A stretch of DNA of 64,000 nt, taken from positions 55,047,566 through 55,111,565 of the forward strand of contig OX411547.1 in assembly GCA_948146395.1 (NCBI GenBank). Reading direction: 5' to 3'. The notes under the pieces are model-generated. The model worked only from the letters and a program-made list of their open reading frames with translations, was not told the origin of the DNA and did not search any database. The DNA comes from Fragum whitleyi. Its lineage: Eukaryota; Mollusca; Bivalvia; Cardiida; Cardiidae. Each line of letters opens with the position of its first letter. Position 1 is the first letter of the stretch. Made by a program: the position numbers and the translations under genes. Positions 58,601 through 63,767 of the stretch are shown here, piece after piece.

Positions 58601-59331
58601 CAGAAATGTTCTTTTGGTGACCCTTCTCAAAGCTTGTTCATGAAATTTTGATTGATGGGTGTTCTAGGGCGTATTGTCTTTTCACTTTTAAATCTTTAAA
58701 ATGTCTACAATTTCAATTCAATTCGGCATGAATGTTCCTCTACTCTTAAAATCAGGCTCGGGGAAAATCTGTTCATCCCATAAATATAGTTGTTGCGTTG
58801 AGTGGCCTTTAGGTACTATGAAATCAGTGAACAACATCACTTCCTATACAAAAATAGACTATTTATTTGTAATGAAATTTTGCCAGAATACCTCTGGTGA
58901 TCCTTTTCAAAAAAATTGAGACATTTTATTTGGGCCATAAAAATGGGCATGGTAGGGCAGGATCTATTTTCACTTTGAACTCTTGAAACAACATCTCAAC
59001 CTGTTGGCAATTTTGAATAAAACTTTAACATACACTGGGACACTGATCACTCATTCAATATCTTCTAAATATTTACTTCTTTTTTATGCCCCCGCATCAA
59101 AAGCATATTCTTTCAAACATCTCTTGTTTCAAGGCTATTCAAGATACAATGCTAATATTTTGTATGATGATTGATGTCAATGATACGCATCTGTTGGTAC
59201 CAAGGTCAAGGTCATGTGACAAGGTCATCTGTCAATGTCAGATTTCTAAAAAAAAAAAGCCATTTCGGGGGCATTTTTGTTTCATAAACACATGTTGTTT
59301 GATTTCAGAGTCCGAGGAAGAGGATGATTAA
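40610..59331 (+). CDS. BZW1: BZW / eIF5-mimic protein (5MP), 12 coding exons, 418 aa
   Basis: Coding exons: 40610-40670, 41309-41391, 41642-41729, 42915-43024, 44090-44155, 45345-45480, 47254-47363, 52226-52396, 54255-54320, 57148-57367, 58284-58406, 59309-59331. All introns are GT-AG; joined exons total 1,257 bases (418 codons plus stop), against 419 residues in human BZW1. Family landmarks in order: [19 protein letters not shown] (residues ~10-28), [17 protein letters not shown] (~55-71), [17 protein letters not shown] (~116-132), [52 protein letters not shown] and [20 protein letters not shown], then an acidic ESEEEDD tail. The last ~170 residues are the W2 domain shared with eIF5 and eIF2B-epsilon. 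Family members mimic eIF5, bind eIF2 and eIF3 and tune start-codon selection in the cytoplasm. The 'basic leucine zipper' name is historical. Vertebrates have two paralogues and insects one (krasavietz); BZW1 versus BZW2 cannot be decided here. Confidence in family is very high. Confidence 0.97.
41309..41391 (+). CDS. BZW1: BZW coding exon 2
   Basis: Acceptor GATTTCAG. Encodes [20 protein letters not shown] then ECGTDLEQ, matching the family's helix after the basic motif. Donor GTAAGA. Confidence 0.95.
41422..41556 (+). repeat. Tandem duplication in BZW intron 2
   Basis: A ~76 bp unit occurs twice: AAAGATCTTAAAAATGTTCA at 41422 and 41498, each followed by ACTACATAGAATCTGTTTTT. The copies differ at only a few sites, so the event is young. 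Confidence 0.75.
41642..41729 (+). CDS. BZW1: BZW coding exon 3
   Basis: Encodes [35 protein letters not shown]...LFDIL is a strong family signature. Donor GTAAAT, phase 1. Confidence 0.95.
41825..41925 (+). repeat. Remnant of the GTGCTCTTGTT family
   Basis: GAGTTATGTCCCCTTTTTGA, TTTTTACATTATCCAGCACC and GACAGTGCTCTTGTC match the 3' part of the element at 45695-46001. Confidence 0.5.
42390..42894 (-). mobile_element. CTTGTCATGCTGAA MITE inside the old TATGCCCCC element
   Basis: The ends TTAACCCTTGTCATGCTGAA and TTCAGCATGACAAGGGTAAA are inverted copies. The interior (CTGCACATATGTGCAGTCTG) matches 46798-47044 in the opposite orientation. It is itself interrupted by the younger element at 42579-42829. 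Confidence 0.75.
42579..42829 (+). mobile_element. TATGCCCCC element, young copy
   Basis: TATGCCCCCGTATCGAGAGA TCGGGGGCATA forms a terminal fold, then CTGTCTGTCCGTCCGTCTGT, repeated AAGGTCAAGGTCATGTGAC units, GTTACGGGGACATTTGTGTT and the end CACAAACACATCTTGTTT. Non-coding. Other copies: 53450, 55902, 57410, 59085, 62165. Confidence 0.75.
42915..43024 (+). CDS. BZW1: BZW coding exon 4
   Basis: Encodes [37 protein letters not shown]. Its acceptor (TTTTGTTTTACAG) is built on the 3' end of a TATGCCCCC-type element. Donor GTAAGT. Confidence 0.95.
43167..43331. mobile_element. Near-perfect hairpin MITE
   Basis: The full 165 bases fold back: TTAAGGTAGTGGACCCGTAA at the left is exactly the inverse of the right end, and the centre TTAACCGAGGTTTCCAAATG/ATCATTTGGAAACC is perfectly paired. 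A worn relative lies at 60281-60444. Confidence 0.85.
43566..43914 (+). mobile_element. MITE, CAGGGCTCGTGTTTGACC family
   Basis: The left end CAGGGCTCGTGTTTGACC is matched by ACTAGCCCTGAA on the right. It contains TCTGAAAATATCCTATTTTG and several GACCC runs. A reversed relative lies at 46045-46408. Ends are partly worn. Confidence 0.5.
44090..44155 (+). CDS. BZW1: BZW coding exon 5
   Basis: Encodes [22 protein letters not shown], a nearly invariant family block. Donor GTAATT is weaker than its neighbours. Confidence 0.95.
44885..45325 (+). repeat. Copy of the ~420 bp dispersed element
   Basis: AAATTTTGGAATAAGTTCGA, GGCTGGAAGGAGCAAGTG, an inverted GCTTATTTTGTCAAATTTGA CAAAATTAG centre and GAATAAATGGAGCGCCGAGT toward the far end. 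Same family as 17166, ending just before exon 6. Confidence 0.6.
45345..45480 (+). CDS. BZW1: BZW coding exon 6
   Basis: Encodes [30 protein letters not shown] and a segment ending HLVKE. Donor GTAAGT at 45481. The exon's last bases and its donor are copied in the intron downstream. Confidence 0.95.
45466..45694 (+). repeat. Tandem amplification across the exon 6/intron 6 boundary
   Basis: The phrase CTGGTCAAAGA(G/C)GG, which ends exon 6, recurs at 45468, 45540, 45614 and 45680 (spacings 72, 74, 66), each followed by a donor-like sequence and by TTAAGGC(G/T)GG...GCTAGCTTTTCAATTT. The authentic donor is GTAAGT at 45481; the third copy keeps GTGAGT at 45627; the others have lost GT. Confidence 0.85.
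45695..46001 (+). mobile_element. TTAGCT...GTGCTCTTGTT element, inserted in the amplified array
   Basis: TTAGCTTGGCTGTTTTTGGA, GGCATTCACTTGAAACTTGG, TGCATTTTGTGTAAATTAAG, AACCGTAGGTGGTGCTCTTG TT. The array unit TTAATTACTTTATTTAAGGC resumes right after it at 46001, so it inserted into an already amplified array. Confidence 0.75.
46002..46047 (+). repeat. Fifth unit of the exon-boundary array
   Basis: AATTACTTTATTTAAGGCAG and GTGCTAGCTTTTCAATTTC match the intronic part of the 45466-45694 unit, displaced by the element at 45695-46001. Confidence 0.7.
46045..46408 (-). mobile_element. MITE, CAGGGCTCGTG family, with internal palindrome
   Basis: The right part CAGATTTTTGAGGATCAACT CCCAGG...AAACACAAGTACTG is the inverse of 43566-43615. 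Inside, 46182-46244 is a near-perfect palindrome (CTCCTTCATATCTTTTTAAG ... CATATG centre). Confidence 0.55.
46798..47044 (+). mobile_element. CTTGTCATGCTGAA MITE, intact (247 bp)
   Basis: Ends TTAACTCTTGTCATGCTGAA and TTCAGCATGACAAGGGTAAA are inverted copies, with an internal palindrome CTGCACATATGTGCAG. The least disrupted copy of the family in this window. Confidence 0.8.
47254..47363 (+). CDS. BZW1: BZW coding exon 7
   Basis: Encodes [20 protein letters not shown] and a segment ending LDSRLL. Donor GTAAGT. The following intron is the longest (4.9 kb) and holds a tandem-repeat element and a BED-like relic. Confidence 0.95.
47547..47650 (+). repeat. CCTTAAAAAGTCCTTAAA repeat, left copy
   Basis: CACAGTCTTAAAAAGTCCTT, TTGGCCTTAAGAAGTCCTTA, CCTTAAAAAGACCTTAAAAA. 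A direct-orientation relative lies at 51690-51750. Repeats of this wording flank some hAT-like elements in other animals, but that link is not shown here. Confidence 0.5.
47947..48160 (+). pseudogene. BED-like zinc-finger relic (transposon-derived?)
   Basis: The + frame reads [20 protein letters not shown], then [20 protein letters not shown] and EIANYHQ. This follows the pattern of BED-type fingers in transposases and derived genes: W...YPWL...V....YKAYC..C.K...(I/L)S..G......H. The second cysteine is arginine (CHYR), the second His is not evident and a stop follows near 48160, so it is decayed. It lies between the two CCTTAAAAAGTCC repeats, in the more GC-rich 47.7-49.2 kb stretch, in BZW intron 7. 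Confidence 0.5.
48161..49800. other. Unassigned intronic stretch, CpG-richer than surroundings
   Basis: Several 70-130 codon frames on both strands (e.g. 47890-48285 minus, 48364-48603 plus) match nothing I recognise. It may be the interior of the same transposon relic as the BED-like frame. Confidence 0.35.
49808..51030 (-). mobile_element. Tandem-repeat-bearing element, ~160 bp units (CCCCTACCGG ends)
   Basis: In plus-strand view: terminal fold AGTCCCCTACCGGCGAAAGC CGAAGGGGACTA, GTCCGTCTGTCTGTCCGTCC, then six to seven units with 158-161 bp period (GGAGATATTGAGCTGAT at 49941, 50102, 50262, 50420, 50580, 50740, ~50891). It closes AATCCGGTAGGGGACTTGG, the inverse of its start. The units are very alike, so recent expansion is likely. 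Fills much of BZW intron 7. Confidence 0.8.
51690..51750 (+). repeat. CCTTAAAAAGTCCTTAAA repeat, right copy
   Basis: AAAGACCTTAAAAATAGAAG, TTTTGGCCTTAAAAAGACCT, TAAAAAGTCCTTAAATTTG; same orientation as 47547-47650. Confidence 0.5.
52226..52396 (+). CDS. BZW1: BZW coding exon 8
   Basis: Acceptor CTGTTTACAG. Encodes [20 protein letters not shown] and continues to NEDNPKD. Donor GTATGT. The family's ELFP(A/V)N(K/R)(Q/R)S opens the segment leading into the W2 domain. Confidence 0.95.
52609..52782. mobile_element. Palindromic MITE
   Basis: The outer arms TATATATAATACGTACTAAC and TTAGTACGTATTATATATA-type (inverse at 52756-52780) and the inner arms GAATTGATAATTGTC/GACAATGATCAATTC pair. Also AGGTTATAAGATAT against the far end. 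Confidence 0.65.
52856..52905. repeat. Short palindrome
   Basis: GGTACTCATTTGAATTGTCT pairs with AGACAATTCCAATGAGTACC around a four-base loop. Confidence 0.7.
53450..53746 (+). mobile_element. TATGCCCCC element, worn copy
   Basis: TGTGCCCCTGCATTAATAGA, (CTGT)n at 53498-53520, ACCAAGGTCAAGGTCATGTG, TCGGGGGGCATTAGTGTTTC and ACAAACTCATCTTGTTTG. Confidence 0.65.
54255..54320 (+). CDS. BZW1: BZW coding exon 9
   Basis: Encodes [22 protein letters not shown], the start of the W2 domain. Acceptor TTATTTTACAG, donor GTAAGT. Confidence 0.93.
54518..55608 (-). mobile_element. Tandem-repeat-bearing element, 161 bp units (GCCGCC ends)
   Basis: In plus-strand view: TATATGCCGCCGGAGGCGGA CGTATA fold, GTCTGTCCGTCCATCCGTCC, then units starting GTCCACTTTTCTTGTCAACG at 54593, 54754 and 54915 (period exactly 161) and two to three worn units to ~55480. 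It closes GTGGCGGCGTATTTTGTGA and CACTCTTGTTAAA. The first three units are almost identical. Lies in BZW intron 9. Confidence 0.8.
55746..56151 (+). mobile_element. TTAGCT...GATCTTGTT element interrupted by a TATGCCCCC element
   Basis: The left half TTAGCTCCGCTGTTTTCAGA ... TGCTAGATGCATTTT and right half CAACATAGATATTTTTTCCA ... AGGCTGTGATCTTGTT match 45695-46001. The gap holds the element at 55902-56078. Confidence 0.7.
55902..56078 (+). mobile_element. TATGCCCCC element, short nested copy
   Basis: TATGCCCCCGCATCGAGGCA TCGGGGGCATA fold, CTGTCTGTCCGTCTGTCTGT, AAAACTTAACCCAAAAACTT, GGGGCATTCGTGTTTCACAA and ACTCATCTTGTT. No target duplication is obvious, as expected for Helitron-like insertion. 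Confidence 0.75.
56353..56626 (+). mobile_element. tRNA-derived SINE, full length
   Basis: The head has A-box-like TAGTGCAGTTGGTAGTTC and B-box GGTTCGATTC (56406-56415). Body GTCTCTCACCAATAGGTTGA, GGAGGCTAGGAAAGGATGTG, GCTCCAGCCGCAGTGATATA; tail GCTGCGTTAAACTCCATTC and CAATCAATCAA. Flanked by TTTCATCTGGATACAG (56337-56352) and TTTCATCTGGTTATAG (56627-56642), a 16-bp duplication with two differences. The best reference copy here. Confidence 0.9.
56685..56756. mobile_element. Palindromic mini-element
   Basis: AGGGGTCAGCGCAACACTAT...AAGTGCTTATA pairs with TATAAGCACTT...GTATTGCACTGACCCCT across 72 bases with few mismatches. Confidence 0.8.
56760..57117. mobile_element. MITE with CAGGGGTGTGGAAAT ends
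   Basis: The left end CAGGGGTGTGGAAAT and right end ATTCCACACCCCTG are inverted. The interior repeats ACTTGTCC...GGACAAGT motifs. A solitary related left end lies at 54384. It stops ~30 bases before the exon-10 acceptor. Confidence 0.65.
57148..57367 (+). CDS. BZW1: BZW coding exon 10
   Basis: Encodes [20 protein letters not shown] through [20 protein letters not shown] to LYN: the core of the W2 HEAT-like repeats. Acceptor TTTATTGTTCAG, donor GTAAGG. The frame stays open past the donor to 57435, but that extension loses all similarity. Confidence 0.96.
57408..57830 (+). mobile_element. TATGCCCC element interrupted by a SINE
   Basis: TATGCCCCGCATCAAAAGGT before the SINE and ATCAGAAGATTGAGGGGCAT ATTG after it rebuild the usual start. 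It continues with GTCTGTCTACTAAACTTCAT and ACCAAGGTCATGGTCATGTG, then fades. Confidence 0.7.
57432..57596 (+). mobile_element. SINE, 5'-truncated, nested
   Basis: TGATCGTTAACCTTTATTGG through GGAGGCTAGGAAAGGATGTG to GTGGCGTTAAACCCCATTCA and CAAACAAACAAAA. Flanked by ATCAAAAGGTTGA (57419-57431) and ATCAGAAGATTGA (57597-57609), a 13-bp target duplication with two differences. Confidence 0.8.
58100..58245 (+). repeat. Relic of a TATGCCCCC-type element before exon 11
   Basis: GACATTATGATAGACTTATC, TAATAAGGTCAAGGTTTTCT and AAAGGTCATTTTTCAAGGTC match the GGTCAAGGTCA part of the family, without ends. Confidence 0.45.
58284..58406 (+). CDS. BZW1: BZW coding exon 11
   Basis: Encodes (T)[19 protein letters not shown] then [20 protein letters not shown] and E. 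This carries the aromatic/acidic boxes at the W2 C-terminus (ILKWY, FVEWL). Donor GTATGC. Confidence 0.96.
58430..59080 (-). repeat. Core units of a tandem-repeat element in BZW intron 11
   Basis: Units with AAACTTGACAGAAATGTTCC / GAACTTCTCAGAAATGTTCT, TGACCCTTCTCAAAGCTTGT and GGCATGGCAGGGCAAGGCTC are cousins of the units at 27911-28932. No terminal hairpin or microsatellite is present. Confidence 0.55.
59085..59300 (+). mobile_element. TATGCCCCC element ending at the exon-12 acceptor
   Basis: TATGCCCCCGCATCAAAAGC, GGTACCAAGGTCAAGGTCAT, CATTTCGGGGGCATTTTTGT and ATAAACACATGTTGTTT; eight bases (GATTTCAG) then separate it from exon 12. Confidence 0.75.
59309..59331 (+). CDS. BZW1: BZW coding exon 12 and stop
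   Basis: Encodes (E)SEEEDD and TAA. The short acidic tail is the family ending (EESESE...). The acceptor GATTTCAG starts directly after the 3' end of a TATGCCCCC element. Confidence 0.93.
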
Positions 59332-59640
59332 AGGAGGATTTGTAGTGTATATTGGGATGGAAATTGTACTGTGTATAGAACATAAAGCAGTGGTACGGAA
59401 AACAGAAAGTGATGTAAACTCTCCTTTACAAACTATGTAATTGTGCGTAATGTACTTTAAAACTGCCTGTAGGACTACCCAATAGATTTGTGATTGCATT
59501 ATAAACACAGGGTTAAGCATTCTTGAAGTATTTATCTTTCCCAATAGTTCTTGGTATTGCAATCAAATAGAAAAGATACTCTTTTAGAAGGAATAAAAGG
59601 TATAAAGTGGACATAGTGTTCAAATTGTTTTGTGTTATCT
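59332..59640 (+). other. BZW1: BZW 3' untranslated region (minimum extent)
   Basis: Follows the stop without recognisable repeats. AATAAA at 59592-59597 is the first polyadenylation signal; others lie at 60209 and 61906, so longer 3' UTRs are possible. Confidence 0.6.
59592..59597 (+). terminator. Polyadenylation signal AATAAA (candidate)
   Basis: Canonical hexamer 261 bases past the BZW stop, followed within 40 bases by a T/G-rich stretch (TTGTTTTGTGTTATC), the usual downstream element. Confidence 0.5.
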
Positions 59641-59712
59641 TTTATCTGAAAATGGAATTTCATATTGGGGTAGAAAATTCAGACCCGTTTATTGAAATGA
59701 TGATCTCTGTGT

Positions 59713-59815
59713 TTAAAGCGCCATTGTCATTGATGGGCGATCAAAGCATTGTAACTACAGCTTGAATAAGTTGTAGTTACAATGATTTGGTCGCCCATTA
59801 ATGACTTGGTTATGA
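59713..59815. mobile_element. Hairpin MITE, GATCAAA family
   Basis: AAAGCGCCATTGTCATTGAT GGGCGATCAAAGCATTGTAACTAC pairs with GTAGTTACAATGATTTGGTCGCCCATTAATGAC around a CTTGAATAAG centre. Cousin of 26165-26252. If the 3' UTR is long, it lies in the mRNA. Confidence 0.75.
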
Positions 59816-60280
59816 AATATCCCTATTTTTTCCCTTCTTTTATTAATCACTTGCAAAAACTTTGCCCATTTTAGGGTTATGTGGATTTGTTAATAACAGG
59901 AAAACCCTAATCCTTTAAACGGTACCTTGTTTTAAGAAATGAGTTTTTGATAAGTTTGCTTTGATCATGACATTGATTATGAATGCCAAGTATTGCTGCA
60001 TGGTTTAAAAAATGTTTAGTAAAAGATTTTTGCCAAAGGTTTGAAAAGGAAGGTTGTTTTGTGTGCAATCTAATGGGTTAGTTGTTTCATTTCACTGTAT
60101 TCAATATTTAGGGGCAAAGGCAAATATGAAACTATTGCCAGTGGTTTTATTTATAGGCATTTGAAAGTGTTAAATATGCAGTGCCCTGAACTAGATCATT
60201 ATGTAGAGAAATAAATCATCTTTCTACCCAATTATCACATTTTCACAATAGATTTTTATATTCTATCATATTTATACAAA

Positions 60281-60444
60281 TTAAGGTAGTAGACTTGCAA
60301 AAGTTCTGCGACATTTCGGAACTCATGATCTTTCACAATGTTCACCAAGGTTTCCCAATGAAATCATTAGGAAACCTTGATTAACAGTGTTAAAGTTCAT
60401 TACTTCTGAAACATTGCGGAACCGATAAGGGTCCATTTCCTTGA
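60281..60444. mobile_element. Hairpin MITE, worn copy of 43167 family
   Basis: TTAAGGTAGTAGACTTGCAA ... CACCAAGGTTTCCCAATGAA / ATTAGGAAACCTTGATTAAC ... TTCATTACTTCTGAAACATT. Recognisably the same element with many substitutions. Confidence 0.7.
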
Positions 60445-60480
60445 GAATGACAATAAATATTTCACCTTTCAAAATTCAAT

Positions 60481-60985
60481 TACCCCTTGTCATGTTGAAT
60501 AAAATCCTTACTTCAAACTTGCAGCCGAATGGAAGTGTTTTGGCCATTTTGTCTTGAAATATAATATAAGAAAAACAAAAAACTCAAAAGTAGCTACAGA
60601 ATATGATTTTCTATAAATAAAGTGTTCAAACTATCTTAACTCCCCAGAAAGAAAACAGTTCTTTAATAGAGGGGAGTAAAAATTCACACAAACATGTGAT
60701 TGTTTTGGACTCGGTATTATGGAATGGTATTTATGGCTTACACAAAAGTGACAAATGGGTAGTTTGGACTAAGACCAGACTGCATATATATAAAGCCTGA
60801 TCTTTATCCATTTTGCCTGTAAAAGCAGGCTTATTCAAATCCAGCATTCTCAATGAAAACATTTAAGAAATGGTGGTCTGGTATGCAATTATACTGAGAA
60901 TTAAAGGGGGTTTGAGTCTAAAAACACCCACAAACCTTTTAGTTTTCCGAACCCAGGGTTGATTCAGTGTGACAAGGGTTGTAAT
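60481..60985 (+). mobile_element. CTTGTCATG MITE, expanded copy
   Basis: Ends TTACCCCTTGTCATGTTGAA and GATTCAGTGTGACAAGGGTT; inside, AGACTGCATATATATAAAGC CTGATCTTTATCCA corresponds to the CAGACTGCACATATG palindrome of the 247-bp copy. Extra interior sequence makes it ~505 bp. Confidence 0.6.
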
Positions 60986-61359
60986 TGTATCATGCATTTG
61001 TAAGTACTATTTTGATGAAATGTATTTATGCTTTAACCATATCCATGCTTGTGAAACGTTTGCGAACCTACTCAAACTGTAGCACCACCCAGGGAGTTTT
61101 TGTATGCCTTTTTACATGTAGGTCTGCCGTTAAAATGTCAAACTTGAGGAGATTCAGGGACAGAGATTGTTATATCTTTCATACTTACTAGAGAATTTAC
61201 TTGACTTTCTACTTGAGATTAATTATAGAAATGAGAAAAAGCTTTGACGTGAGAAGTACTAACTGAATGTCACTTTAATAAGTTGTGCATGACATATTCT
61301 ATCCCAATTATCTGAAGTGTAAATTTTTTAGCAGCTTGAACAGTTTCCTAGTGTATTTT

Positions 61360-61433
61360 GATGGCCCAGAGTGAAACAGTTGTAACTGCCTATATGTGTA
61401 TAGGCAGTTACAACTGTTTCACTCTGAGCCATC
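61360..61433. mobile_element. Palindromic mini-element
   Basis: GATGGCCCAGAGTGAAACAG TTGTAACTGCCTATA pairs with TATAGGCAGTTACAACTGTTTCACTCTGAGCCATC. A half copy is at 62640-62694. Confidence 0.85.
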
Positions 61434-62160
61434 AATTTAGAATATGGTATGTCAGTATGTCTACAGAAATGTCAAAGTCGGCAGCCAAAGTATACATGAT
61501 GCATAAAGTGAGACTGTGATCAGACTGACTGCAAAGGCTGATCAGAGTCACAACTAGTATAAATAAGGAATTACTGGAAATTTTGCAAAGTTTGGATAAT
61601 ATCAATGTTTTTTGTCTTGGGATACTTCAAAATTACTTCACATTGAAACTTCAGAGCAAAGTTTTAATGTTGTCCATTTTCTTTCAGTTTCATTTGAGTT
61701 TTGACCCCAAAACATTTACATTTCAACATCCTCATTTGACCGCATGCCATTAAGAAATAATCCAGTCCTATTTGATTTCCAAGATATTTTAGTGGCAGAT
61801 CTATATTACCTAGTAGATAAATTATTGCCATTACTTATTTAATGGTGCAAAAGTAATGGACTTTGTGCATTTGTCTTGTTGTATACTTTCCAAGAAAGAT
61901 TTTGTAATAAATTTTGAGAAATAATTGTTGTCTTATCATGATTCAAAATACCTTACAAAGTTTATCCAAAGTTCTTTGTTACATTCCTCTCTTGTAAAGA
62001 TCATAGCACTGAAAGTACTGATTGTGGACGTTTCTGATGGCATACTATGGTGACACTTACCTAACAGCCAAAAAGTAATACATGATGTGCAATTGTTAGT
62101 CTTGGGCCATAGCTCAGGTTGTCCCTTTGGATGTCCCTTTGGATGTAAATATGCCACTCC
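61434..62160. other. No gene seen
   Basis: AATAAA at 61906-61911 could end a long BZW 3' UTR. A short CTTTGGATGTCCCTTTGGAT GT tandem pair lies near 62125. Otherwise unremarkable. Confidence 0.4.
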
Positions 62161-62164
62161 ATGA

Positions 62165-62357
62165 AGTTTTATTATGTCCCTGCATCAATAGATTGAATGT
62201 ATATTGTTTTACTGGTGTCTGTCTTTCCATCTGGTGTAAAGGTTTCTAACCAATCTGCATCTTTAAAGGACAAGGTCTAATCACTTAGTCAAGGTCAAAC
62301 ATCTTGCAAAGTTGTTGTTCTGGGAACATTAGTGGTTTGCCAGAACACATCTTGTTC
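62165..62357 (+). mobile_element. TATGCCCCC element, worn copy
   Basis: TTATGTCCCTGCATCAATAG, TATTGTTTTACTGGTGTCTG, GGTCAAACATCTTGCAAAG, CTGGGAACATTAGTGGTTTG and AGAACACATCTTGTT. Confidence 0.6.
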
Positions 62358-62637
62358 TCAGTTAAATTCTAAAAAAGTTTCATTTTGGAAATTCCAAAAC
62401 TTGTGGTAAACTATCAAATCTATATATAGTAAATCTTGCTAAGGAGTCAAAAATAGGGTCAGCAATTTGACCTGCCCTGTGAAATGAGACTTGAGGATTA
62501 TCAGATACTTTCCTAATGAATGGTGATGTGCTTAGTAAGCCAAGTCAGTAGTGAGTTTGAACCCTGGCTTGTCCAACTTTCATACAACATTTGACAAGTC
62601 ATTGAGGCACACATCATTTCCATCACTCAGTGCTAAA

Positions 62638-62694
62638 CAGTTTTTACTGTGTATATGTTTATAGGTAGTTACATCTGTTTCACACTGAGCCATC
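62638..62694. repeat. Half copy of the 61360 palindrome
   Basis: GTGTATATGTTTATAGGTAG and TTACATCTGTTTCACACTGA GCCATCAATTT match the right arm of 61360-61433. Confidence 0.65.
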
Positions 62695-62695
62695 A

Positions 62696-62870
62696 ATTTG
62701 TCTCTCACCAATGGGCTAATGATACTCTAATGAGGGATAGCCAGCTAGTGCTTAAAATGAAATGTGGTTGTACTGGAGTGAGAAACAACAGAAAAGCATG
62801 GGAAGGTGCACAAGTCATCACTATAAAACTGCAATACTGTTGAAATAGTATAAATCTCCATACTACCGAT
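62696..62870 (+). repeat. Degenerate SINE
   Basis: TTGTCTCTCACCAATGGGCT, AATGTGGTTGTACTGGAGTG and AATAGTATAAATCTCCAT follow the SINE body with many substitutions; the tail has no clear CAAT repeats. Confidence 0.55.
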
Positions 62871-62921
62871 GGTGATTGTTTGGGGGGTTATTTTATATTA
62901 TTGAGTACAATGCTGAATTCT

Positions 62922-63012
62922 ATTGGATGAGTACCCTGCAGAACCAGTCTATATTTGACAAGATGTCATCCATGTCAAAATATAGACTGGTTCTGCAGTG
63001 TAAAAATCCAAT
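62922..63012. mobile_element. Palindromic mini-element
   Basis: ATTGGATGAGTACCCTGCAG AACCAGTCTATATTTGACA pairs with TGTCAAAATATAGACTGGTTCTGCAG...AATCCAAT around AGATGTCATCCA. Confidence 0.8.
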
Positions 63013-63632
63013 GAGTTTCATGAACAATTTTTGAAAAAAAATTTTCAAGGTACATATACATTCATTGAAAGTTTCATTGAAATCGGCTGAGTGGTTCAGA
63101 AGATATCGTCCAAAAAGATTTTGGGGTAAAATAAGCCCAGCCCTGCCACACCCGTATTTATGGGCCAATCAAAATTTTGAAAACAATTTTTAACAAGTGT
63201 CACCCAAGGAACATTCTGGTAAAGTTTCATAGAAATCGGCCCAGTGGTTCGGTAGATGTTGTGCAAAGATTTTGGGCCCAAAATTGGTCCTGCCCTACCC
63301 CCCCTCCCCCTATGGGCCAATCAAAATTATGCAAACAACTTTTGAAAAGGGTCACCAAAGGAACATTCTGGTAAAGTTTCATTGAAATTGGCCCAGTGAT
63401 TAAGAAGTCGTTCAAATTGAAAAAGTACCCTTCACATACTTATTTGCCAATCAGAAATTTAAGAACAATTTTTAAAAAGGCTCACCAAAGGAACATTTTG
63501 GCAAAATTTCATTGAAATCAGCCCAATGGTTCAGGAGAAGAAGTTTTTAAGATATTGACGACTCACAACAGACTCGGGGTGATCTAAAAAGCTCCCCTTG
63601 AGCATGTTGTGCTGAGGGGAGCTAAATATAGG
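63013..63632 (+). mobile_element. Tandem-repeat-bearing element, AGCTC hairpin family
   Basis: Units marked by TATGGGCCAATCAAAATT (63159, 63310, with a worn copy ~63440) and GGAACATTCTGGTAAAGTTT CAT. The end is AAAGCTCCCCTTGAGCATGT TGTGCTGAGGGGAGCTAAA, a hairpin like those at 3541 and 15545; instead of an ACGG run there is GACGACTCACAACAGACTCG. The left end is probably lost to the palindrome at 62922. Confidence 0.65.
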
Positions 63633-63767
63633 TATCCAAATGAAATGTTTATTTCAAGTATCCAGTCGACTAGTGCTTACTAATTATGTATATATGCATT
63701 GTATATAAATCCGATTGACCAACAGTTGTCACTTGAATGTGTACATTTTCATGTTGACAAACATTAC

